12,684 nt of DNA. It comes from Mariprofundaceae bacterium (lineage in GTDB: Bacteria > Pseudomonadota > Zetaproteobacteria > Mariprofundales > Mariprofundaceae). A program made the translations under genes and the position numbers. Positions 6,166 through 12,684 of the stretch are shown here, piece after piece (within the stretch, counting starts at the first letter, position 1; each line of letters starts with the position of its first letter). Under the pieces are notes generated by a model. That model was not told the origin of the DNA, made no database searches, and worked only from the letters and a program-made list of their open reading frames with translations. The stretch is from assembly GCA_030950835.1 (NCBI GenBank), contig JAUZQU010000011.1:1-12684 (forward strand), in the 5' to 3' direction.

Positions 6166-9100
6166 ATGGCATGTACCACTGTTGAAAAAGTCATGCCGAA
6201 TATAAGCGAAGAAAGCACGAAAACAGCCTCGCCAGAAAGCGAAGTGCAGGGGGAAGTGCGAGGGGAAGTTGCGCTGCAATCGCCATCGCTCTTATCTACA
6301 TCCCGCTTACCCACATGGGTTCAAACTTACATCATCGGCGATCACCATAAACGGGAGTGGTTATTGTTGGCTGAACGGGTATTTTCACACCCTAGATATG
6401 CCATCATCATCAGTATCGCGTTGATTCTGTGTGTTTTTGAGCGTTATTGGTGGATTATGCTGCCTTTAGCCCTGTTTTTTGTCGTAGAATGGAGTTTACG
6501 CTGCTGGTTACAATATGAAAATGGCTGGCGCAACCGTAGTGAGCTGGCTTTCCTTTGTTTGGACGGCATTGCAACCATCAGCATGTTTTCCGCCCTATTT
6601 TTACCGCTTAACATGCTTGAACAAGGCATTTATTTACGCGTAGCAAGGTTATTTCGTGGCATGTATATGCTTAGAATGCTGCGTATTTTCCGTTTTCTTA
6701 CCCATGATACCTTGGTCTTTTCCTTACCCTTCTCTTTGCTTGCCATTGCGGTGGCAGGTATGGCTTGGGCCATGCCTGATATCGCTTTATATCTGGGTAT
6801 ACTATTGATATTAGAAACCCTATGTCGTGCTTATGCCTTGTATCAGGTCTTGCCATCAAGCCATAGACGCAAACTTGAAAGCCTATTTATCGTGGTTGAC
6901 CTTATCGGTGCAATCGCCCTACTAGGGTTAATCCCTGAATTGGCAAGTGTCTGGGTATTGTTACGTTTATTACGTTTTCTCATCATGCTTAACCCTTTGG
7001 GTAATATTGCCAGCGCTGCGATACGGGTACTCAACTTACCCGAAATTCGCCGTGAAGGTGGCATGTTGGCGGCTATGTTTTTGGCATTTATGATTGTGGG
7101 TTCGCTTGCCATTTGGTATTTATATCCCGAAATCGACATCAATGATGATGGCAACCAGTCCAAAGACGATTATGCGCCATTTCAAGTGTTGTTATATGTC
7201 TTTCGTTTGATGATAGACCCTGGTGCAGCCCCGCCAGAGGCTTTTTCGCCTTGGTTATCGGTATTAACCGTGATTTTAGTCTTATCAGGCATCTTTTTCT
7301 TCGCTTTGGTGGTCAGCCTTGGCTCGAATGTCATGCGTTATATGTTAAAAGAGCTTGCCAATAGTCCGCTTTCAGCCCGCGAACACATCCTATTTATTGG
7401 CTGGAATGAACAGTCTTTATCCATTTTACACAAGCTTGATCAGCTCTACAGCCGTATGCGTCATGCCTTTCCCGCAGCCTGGATTTTCCATGAACAACCC
7501 ATACTTGGCAGCCATAAAGTGGGCAATTGGTTAAGCATTCGTGAAGTCAGCGCAGGTAGCCGCCATATCATCAGCCGCTTCCAACTATCAGGCATACGCC
7601 AACTCATCGTCTTCATGCAAACCAAACAGAGCAACAACCATAGCCATACCGCAGACATCCACCATATCGCCAGAGAATTGCCCGATGCTTTGATGGTCAG
7701 CGATGCTGCTTTGCCACCACGTTTAGCGGCGGTATATGAAGATTCGTTACACATGCAAGTCATGGATTCTGCATCTATTCGGGCTAGAATGTTGTATCAG
7801 ATGCATCATTGTAGCCATATGCCAGAGCTGGGCATTCATATGTTTGATGCGGTGGCAGGTGATGTGGGTTTACAAAGCAAATCTTGGGATTTTAACATCA
7901 TACCATCCTCTGCTGGCGCTCAAATACAATACCAGCAACAACAAATGGCATTAGAAGTATGGTTAAGCAACTGTTTCACAGCAGGTTTGAATGTATTGGC
8001 AGCAAGGCGTGATGATGGCACATACATTTTATGCAGTGATTTGATTCACCATGCCCAGCATGAGTCTTTTGCCCACTTCGTCGCCTTGGGTAAAGATGAG
8101 ATATTATGGGATGGCATACTACAACAAGCCTTTGCTTTGGGAACAAACGAACACCACAACCCACTACAAGCCTTTACTTGGCCTGAAACATGGGATTTAT
8201 CCATGATATTCTTAGGTTGGCATGCTGGTTTACCTGCCATGATAGAAGAGATGGCAGAGCGACATCATAAACTCAGTTGCCATGTCTTTAGCACTTGTGA
8301 TGAAGACCATTTGGTGGAGCAAATGCGGGCTTTACGTCTGGTTGAAGAGCGCGTCAACAGCACCGATTCATGCGCTTTACAAGCATCGGTACATGCTTGG
8401 GATGGTTTGAATGCAGACATCTTGGTGGAGCAGTTAAAAGGCTGTAAAGTCATGATGTTATACCCTGAAAAACAAGCACAAGGCAATGAAGATTCCATGT
8501 TGGAGCTGTGGTTACACGAAGTTTGTACCATGTTAAGCGCCCGCAAAGCCAAAGTGAAGTGGTGGACACCGCCCAAAGTCATGATTTTACCGCGTAATGG
8601 CGATAATATTCATAGTCTCTTACAAGCTGGTAGTTTATATCCCTTATTGGATATTCGTGTTGGCTCTCCTGATACCTTCCATGATGTCTTTATGGCAAGG
8701 CAATTGCTTACCCAAGCAAGGAAACACCAATACCAAGAGGAGAGCCAACATGATGTACATAGTTATGCCTTTATGGATGCCATGCTTGGTGATGCAGTGC
8801 TGGTTGAAGATGTCAGCAGCCAGCGTTTGTTGGAAAGCAATGACAACCCAAACCACATACAAACACCCTCAGATTGGCGCAATGTGTACAGAGAATCCTT
8901 GCGGCGCGGTTGGATTCTGATGGCATATCTCACCCCACATCAAACCATCAAACAGCACAATGCTTTTCATCTGCTGGATAAAACCTTTCCTTTATTGGGC
9001 GGTCATGGTGGTCAAATGCAGTTGTTGGCAGGTTCGCCTGTGATGGAAATGGATGTGCCGCAACAAACTGCCTCGATGTTATTTTGTCGCCGTGGTGTGC

Positions 9101-9627
9101 TGCAACATGATGTCCCTTCGAGCAACACAACAGCAGAACATGCAGCAGAAACCACAGTGCAAACAACCGTGAACGCGGAAGTTGAAGCAGCAGAGCAGCC
9201 TAGTCTGCAAGCTGAAAATACAGTGACTACCACCATGCAACATAGCGATGAGCAGGCGGTTGAAGGAGAAATTATGAGTGAATCAGCATGGCCAAAAGAT
9301 GCGGATAAACGTTTGATTCGCGTATTGCAAAAACAAGTGCAAGGCGCTTTAGAATTACTTACAGAAAGCAGTGAAGATGGATTAATCAAGCTTACCGAAG
9401 TATTGGACTTGGGTGTCTCTGCCGAAGTTGAAGAGAAAATCATGAACGCCCTCACCGACTTACAAAACATTGATAGGGTTAGTCAGCGTTTAACCAATGT
9501 GCAGTCCTGCTTAAGTGATTGGGCAGATGCACAAGCAGATTCAAGCAGCAAGGCGCTTTGGCAAGAAGAAGTGTCCCAACGTTATGTGATGGAAGAAGAA
9601 CGTATGGTATTACGAGGTGAATTATGA
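6166..9627 (+). CDS. Large putative ion channel: tandem voltage-sensor-like modules, CASTOR/POLLUX-like pore, RCK-like domains
   Basis: This 1153-residue inner-membrane protein has two repeated modules with voltage-sensor hallmarks. Module 1 has S2 Glu108/Arg112, S3 Asp133 and an S4-like helix with Arg at 158, 161, 164, 170, 173 and 176. Module 2 has S2 Glu217/Arg221, S3 Asp245 and a shorter S4-like helix with Arg267/Arg270. A pore module follows: helix about 299-320, a loop with Asp351-Pro-Gly-Ala, and helix about 366-392. Cytoplasmic Rossmann-like RCK segments begin near residues 407 (HILFIGWNEQS) and 676 (WDLSMIFLGWHAG), as in CASTOR/POLLUX/DMI1 channels. A Thr/Ala/Glu-rich linker (about 985-1036) leads to a CheZ-like tail. 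No good Shine-Dalgarno precedes the ATG at 6166 or the in-frame ATG at 6193, so the start is uncertain. The stop overlaps the cheY start. Ion selectivity is unknown. Confidence 0.75.
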   Translation: MACTTVEKVMPNISEESTKTASPESEVQGEVRGEVALQSPSLLSTSRLPTWVQTYIIGDHHKREWLLLAERVFSHPRYAIIISIALILCVFERYWWIMLPLALFFVVEWSLRCWLQYENGWRNRSELAFLCLDGIATISMFSALFLPLNMLEQGIYLRVARLFRGMYMLRMLRIFRFLTHDTLVFSLPFSLLAIAVAGMAWAMPDIALYLGILLILETLCRAYALYQVLPSSHRRKLESLFIVVDLIGAIALLGLIPELASVWVLLRLLRFLIMLNPLGNIASAAIRVLNLPEIRREGGMLAAMFLAFMIVGSLAIWYLYPEIDINDDGNQSKDDYAPFQVLLYVFRLMIDPGAAPPEAFSPWLSVLTVILVLSGIFFFALVVSLGSNVMRYMLKELANSPLSAREHILFIGWNEQSLSILHKLDQLYSRMRHAFPAAWIFHEQPILGSHKVGNWLSIREVSAGSRHIISRFQLSGIRQLIVFMQTKQSNNHSHTADIHHIARELPDALMVSDAALPPRLAAVYEDSLHMQVMDSASIRARMLYQMHHCSHMPELGIHMFDAVAGDVGLQSKSWDFNIIPSSAGAQIQYQQQQMALEVWLSNCFTAGLNVLAARRDDGTYILCSDLIHHAQHESFAHFVALGKDEILWDGILQQAFALGTNEHHNPLQAFTWPETWDLSMIFLGWHAGLPAMIEEMAERHHKLSCHVFSTCDEDHLVEQMRALRLVEERVNSTDSCALQASVHAWDGLNADILVEQLKGCKVMMLYPEKQAQGNEDSMLELWLHEVCTMLSARKAKVKWWTPPKVMILPRNGDNIHSLLQAGSLYPLLDIRVGSPDTFHDVFMARQLLTQARKHQYQEESQHDVHSYAFMDAMLGDAVLVEDVSSQRLLESNDNPNHIQTPSDWRNVYRESLRRGWILMAYLTPHQTIKQHNAFHLLDKTFPLLGGHGGQMQLLAGSPVMEMDVPQQTASMLFCRRGVLQHDVPSSNTTAEHAAETTVQTTVNAEVEAAEQPSLQAENTVTTTMQHSDEQAVEGEIMSESAWPKDADKRLIRVLQKQVQGALELLTESSEDGLIKLTEVLDLGVSAEVEEKIMNALTDLQNIDRVSQRLTNVQSCLSDWADAQADSSSKALWQEEVSQRYVMEEERMVLRGEL
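6241..6273 (+). repeat. Short tandem repeat near the channel N-terminus
   Basis: A 12-base unit beginning GAAGTG is repeated about 2.7 times and encodes EVQG, EVRG and EVAL. It lies in the low-complexity segment before the first membrane helix. It may reflect replication slippage in a disordered region and could vary in copy number between strains. Confidence 0.6.
9274..9627 (+). CDS. Possible separately initiated CheZ-like protein inside the channel frame
   Basis: An in-frame ATG at 9274 (channel residue 1037) is preceded by AAGGAG at 9263-9268 with a five-base gap, a better initiation site than that of the whole channel gene. It would give a 117-residue helical protein beginning MSESAWPKD. 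The segment NIDRVSQRL has Asp and Gln spaced D-x-x-x-Q, the arrangement of the catalytic Asp and Gln of the CheY phosphatase CheZ (QDLTGQ in E. coli). It lies directly before cheY and overlaps its start by ATGA. I infer either dual translation (channel with tail plus free tail) or a past fusion of a separate gene to the channel. The CheZ resemblance rests on one short motif and predicted helicity. Confidence 0.38.
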   Translation: MSESAWPKDADKRLIRVLQKQVQGALELLTESSEDGLIKLTEVLDLGVSAEVEEKIMNALTDLQNIDRVSQRLTNVQSCLSDWADAQADSSSKALWQEEVSQRYVMEEERMVLRGEL

Positions 9628-9998
9628 GTGGTCCACGCATTTTAATCGTTGAAGACTCCACTATGGTCAGGATTACAGTCAAACGTACGCTAAAGTCGGT
9701 AGATTTTGAAGTGGATGAAGCCAAAGATGGTGTTGAAGGGCTAAACAAAGCCACCCAAGCAGCCATACCTTACGATTTAATCTTAACTGACCTCAATATG
9801 CCCAATATGGATGGTTTGACCATGATTAAAAAGCTGCGTGAAACAGAAGCGTATGCAGCCACACCCATTGTCATGCTCACTACCGAATCAGGCGAAGATA
9901 AAAAGGCGATGGGACATGATTCAGGTATTTCGGCATGGCTGGTCAAACCTTTTGAGCCTGACGCTTTGATTGAAACTGTAGGTGGCATGTTGTTTTAG
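9624..9998 (+). CDS. cheY: Chemotaxis response regulator CheY
   Basis: This 124-residue single-domain receiver carries the chemotaxis signal from CheA, usually to the flagellar motor switch. The acidic pair is Glu10/Asp11, the phosphoacceptor Asp56 in LTDLNMPNMDG, the switch Thr86/Thr87 and the conserved Lys109, with Lys numbering identical to E. coli CheY. Its ATG overlaps the TGA of the upstream gene (ATGA), and GAGG at 9614-9617 sits six bases upstream, so translation is probably coupled. There is no output domain. Because the cheA downstream carries its own receiver, this CheY could be a motor-binding regulator, a phosphate sink, or the partner of the CheZ-like tail encoded just before it. 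Confidence 0.93.
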   Translation: MSGPRILIVEDSTMVRITVKRTLKSVDFEVDEAKDGVEGLNKATQAAIPYDLILTDLNMPNMDGLTMIKKLRETEAYAATPIVMLTTESGEDKKAMGHDSGISAWLVKPFEPDALIETVGGMLF

Positions 9999-10062
9999 TG
10001 ATATGACGCCTTGGATGATAACGAATAGATGATGAAAAATGGAATGATGCAGGAGAAACATG

Positions 10063-12684
10063 ATGGATGAAGAACTTCTTGGTGAATTTTTAACCGAAAG
10101 CAATGAAAACCTTGAATCTATCGAGCAGCAGTTGATGGATTTAGAAGATAATCCTGATGACAACGAGTTATTAGATTCGATTTTCCGTGTCATTCATACG
10201 GTCAAAGGCAGCTGTGGTTTCTTGAATTTAGTGGCTTTGGAAAAAGTTGCCCATGCAGGTGAAAATCTCTTAAGTCGTATTCGTTCGCTGAAGTTCCAAG
10301 TCAATGAGGACATTGTTTCTTTATTGTTAGAATGTGCGGATGCCATTAAACAACTGCTGCAAGGTTTAGAAGAACAAGGGCAAGAGCCAGACTTGGACCA
10401 TTCATCCATTATCAATCGTTTACAAGCTTGTGAACGTTTGGTGATTAGCATGAGTGGTGCTTCTGCTGAACAAAGTGAGGCTAAAACCACCCCCAAAGCA
10501 GAAACCTCCAACGATGATCAAGATGAGACTTCAATGGTTTGGTTAGAAGGTTTTGATGAGGCTATTATTCAAGCCCTACAAGCCAAAAAGTTACACCAAC
10601 CTGCTGATGTCATTGCTCTAGGTTTTGCCGCCTTAAGAGAGATGCAACCACTAACCCCTGCTGATGCCTTAAAAATATTAGGTCTTGCCAAGCAACATAA
10701 CACTCAAAGCAACAGCGAACAACCAACTTCCCCTAAAAAAGCGAGCAAAACTACGGCTAAGCCAAAAAAAGCCCCTAAACGTAAAAGCAAAGCCAAAGTT
10801 ACCGAAGATAAAGTGCCTGTTCGTCAAGACAAACAAGTCAAAACAGCAGAAATCACCACAGATAGTATCCCGAAAACTCAAGCTGTCACGCCACAAAAAA
10901 GCACCAGCCCTGCCCCCAATAAACAAGGTAAAAAACGTGCTACAAGCAATGCCAGTATTCGGGTTGACCTTGAGTTATTGGATGCTTTGATGAACCAAGT
11001 AGGCGAGTTGGTCTTAACACGCAATAGCTTGATTCAAATGGTCAATGCCTCTGGTTCTATGGAGTTAATGCGCGTAGGCAGAGACATCGACCAAATCACC
11101 GAACAACTCCAAGCCCAGCTCTTACGCACCAGAATGCAGCCTATTCAGACCATTTGGAGCAATGTGCCTAGAATTGTGCGTGATATTGGCAAACAATTGG
11201 ATAAACGCATCAAAGTGGTCATGGAAGGGGAAGAAACCGAACTCGATCGCACCATTTTAAGTGCCTTAAAAGACCCGCTCACCCATATTATTCGTAATAG
11301 TTGTGATCATGGCATTGAATCAGCTGAACAGCGTCGCGCCAGCCATAAACCCGAAGAAGGCAGTTTACGTCTGACAGCCTTTCAAGAGTCAGGTTTTATC
11401 TTGATTACCATACACGATGATGGCGCTGGCATTGATGCCGAACGTATCAAGGAAAAGGCAGTCGCTATGGGTATATTAAGCCCCGAACAAGGCGAAACCA
11501 TCTCCAGCAAAGCCGCCTTACAATTGATATTCCATGCAGGGCTTTCCACCGCTGAAAAGGTGACCAACTTCTCTGGTCGTGGCGTAGGCATGGATGTAGT
11601 GCGCACCGAAATTGAGCGTGTGGGTGGCAGTGTAGACATTGATAGTACACTGGGCAAAGGCACATCGCTGCGTATTCGTATTCCGCTTACGCTAGCCATC
11701 ATTTCATCCATGATTGTAAGCTGCAAAGGTCAACGTTTTGCCATTCCGCAAATGAGTGTACAAGAGCTGTTAAGCGCTCCACAAGACTCCAGCGAATGGC
11801 GCACTATTGGTGGACAATCTTTTTATCGTTTGCGTGGTAAATTATTGCCTATTTTACAACTCAAACAGGCATTATATAAGGATAAAGATGATGACTTGGC
11901 AGGTTCAATTGTGGTGGCAGACATTGGCGATCGCACCTTTGGCATTTTGGTGGACAAAATTTATGGTGCCGAAGAAATTGTAGTCAAACCCTTAGGCATC
12001 CATTTTCAACACCTGAATTTTTATGGTGGTTGCAGTATTCTCGGTGATGGTGGTGTGATTCCTATTTTCGATTGTAATGGTTTGGCATCCATGATTCAGC
12101 TTTCTACAGAAGCAGAGGCTGTACAACTCTTAGACCTTGAAGAAGATATATCCAACCATACCGAACAACAGCACACCCTCATCTTTTCTCAAGCAGGGCA
12201 ACGTTATGCCATCCCTATGGCACTGGTAGAACGCCTTGAACGCCTCAAACAAGAGCGCATCGAACGCTCAGCATCTGGTGAAATCCTGCAATATAGAGAT
12301 GATATCATCACCGTCTTACGCTGGTCAGATATGTTAGAACAAACACGCACTCCTGTCGCTGAAGATGAGGATTTGTATTGCTTGATTTTATCCGATGGCG
12401 GCAAACGTATGTGTTTACAAGTCGATGAAGTGATTGATATCTTTGAAATCTCTTTGGACATCAAAAAAACATCGCAAAACAACCTATTCTTAGGTACTAC
12501 TGTCATTCAAGGCTACGCCACTGAAGTCGTTGATGTCTTTGAAATCGTACAACAAGCCGACCCACATTGGTTCTCGCAGCCCCAACAAAGCAAAAAAGTA
12601 GAGATTCTTTTTGTCGAAGATGCGCAGTTTTTCCGCCATTTGGTCATTCCTGTGTTGGAGTCTATGAACTTTTCCATCCGCACC
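10063..12684 (+). CDS. cheA: Hybrid chemotaxis histidine kinase CheA (Hpt, kinase, two CheW-like domains, REC), 3' partial
   Basis: The 874 visible residues (from ATG 10063) continue past the window. Order: Hpt domain with phosphoryl His45 in FRVIHTVKGSCGF; a small helical segment about 158-225; a Lys-rich linker about 229-290; the P3 dimerisation helix from about 297; HATPase with N-box from Asp404 (HIIRNSCDHG), G1 box DDGAG at 452-456 and G2 box GRGVGMD at 505-511; a CheW-like domain about 555-680; a second, more divergent CheW-like domain about 700-835; and the start of a receiver domain (ILFVEDAQ) from about 848. No typical CheY-binding P2 domain is recognised. ATG codons lie at 10060 and 10063; AGGAG at 10051-10055 is four and seven bases away, favouring the second. 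Sixty-one bases separate it from cheY, with no terminator. Confidence 0.93.
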   Translation, partial: MDEELLGEFLTESNENLESIEQQLMDLEDNPDDNELLDSIFRVIHTVKGSCGFLNLVALEKVAHAGENLLSRIRSLKFQVNEDIVSLLLECADAIKQLLQGLEEQGQEPDLDHSSIINRLQACERLVISMSGASAEQSEAKTTPKAETSNDDQDETSMVWLEGFDEAIIQALQAKKLHQPADVIALGFAALREMQPLTPADALKILGLAKQHNTQSNSEQPTSPKKASKTTAKPKKAPKRKSKAKVTEDKVPVRQDKQVKTAEITTDSIPKTQAVTPQKSTSPAPNKQGKKRATSNASIRVDLELLDALMNQVGELVLTRNSLIQMVNASGSMELMRVGRDIDQITEQLQAQLLRTRMQPIQTIWSNVPRIVRDIGKQLDKRIKVVMEGEETELDRTILSALKDPLTHIIRNSCDHGIESAEQRRASHKPEEGSLRLTAFQESGFILITIHDDGAGIDAERIKEKAVAMGILSPEQGETISSKAALQLIFHAGLSTAEKVTNFSGRGVGMDVVRTEIERVGGSVDIDSTLGKGTSLRIRIPLTLAIISSMIVSCKGQRFAIPQMSVQELLSAPQDSSEWRTIGGQSFYRLRGKLLPILQLKQALYKDKDDDLAGSIVVADIGDRTFGILVDKIYGAEEIVVKPLGIHFQHLNFYGGCSILGDGGVIPIFDCNGLASMIQLSTEAEAVQLLDLEEDISNHTEQQHTLIFSQAGQRYAIPMALVERLERLKQERIERSASGEILQYRDDIITVLRWSDMLEQTRTPVAEDEDLYCLILSDGGKRMCLQVDEVIDIFEISLDIKKTSQNNLFLGTTVIQGYATEVVDVFEIVQQADPHWFSQPQQSKKVEILFVEDAQFFRHLVIPVLESMNFSIRT

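Noticed and set aside
5389..6279. Long minus-strand open frames (95-147 codons) opposite the receptor and channel start
   Set aside because: They are antisense shadows of strongly conserved coding sequence, with low-complexity translations and no family match.
8948..9470. Minus-strand open frames up to 152 codons opposite the channel C-terminus
   Set aside because: The Ser/Ala/Cys-rich translation mirrors the biased codons of the linker on the plus strand; no initiation signal.
9999..10059. Promoter or terminator between cheY and cheA
   Set aside because: Apart from the cheA ribosome binding site I see no hairpin with a T-tract and no promoter elements.

Overview
The window looks like chromosomal DNA from a motile Gram-negative bacterium, most likely a member of the Pseudomonadota. 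The evidence is an A-type iron-sulfur carrier of the ErpA type, a YadG/YadH-type ABC exporter, a membrane chemoreceptor with a large periplasmic domain, and CheY/CheA. Two sequences also closely match the sigma-54 (RpoN) promoter consensus. Base composition is balanced to slightly AT-rich. A gamma- or zetaproteobacterium would fit, but nothing here fixes the genus. I see no rRNA, tRNA, CRISPR array, transposase or phage gene.

The left part (1-2279) is read on the minus strand. It holds erpA (start best placed at 2279), then after about 170 bases an ABC ATPase and its permease, which overlap by four bases. The erpA leader contains a plausible sigma-70 promoter at 2353-2381. A divergent sigma-54 promoter at 2325-2339 sits in the same 150-base intergenic region and drives rightward transcription.

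The middle (2429-3739) is a compact two-gene phosphorelay. A 221-residue NarX/UhpB-class histidine kinase with no sensor domain is followed, with no gap, by a NarL/UhpA-class response regulator. The regulator's DNA-binding helices are partly degenerate.

The right part (3786-12684) begins with a second sigma-54 promoter, an excellent match, at 3786-3800. It continues as a co-directional chemotaxis cluster: a chemoreceptor (periplasmic helical domain, HAMP, PAS, signalling hairpin); a 1153-residue membrane protein; cheY, overlapping by ATGA; and a hybrid cheA that runs off the window. The membrane protein reads as two tandem voltage-sensor-like modules, a CASTOR/POLLUX-like pore module and two RCK-like cytoplasmic domains. 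Its C-terminal segment carries a CheZ-like D-x-x-x-Q pattern and has its own Shine-Dalgarno sequence and start codon.

The most interesting proposal is that an ion channel is built into a chemotaxis operon between receptor and CheY, possibly with a CheY-phosphatase-like tail. Receptor signalling, membrane potential or ion flux, and CheY phosphorylation would then be linked. A possible -1 frameshift heptamer at the end of the receptor gene lies in exactly the phase that would join receptor and channel. The functional links are inference; gene order, motifs and overlaps are read directly from the sequence.
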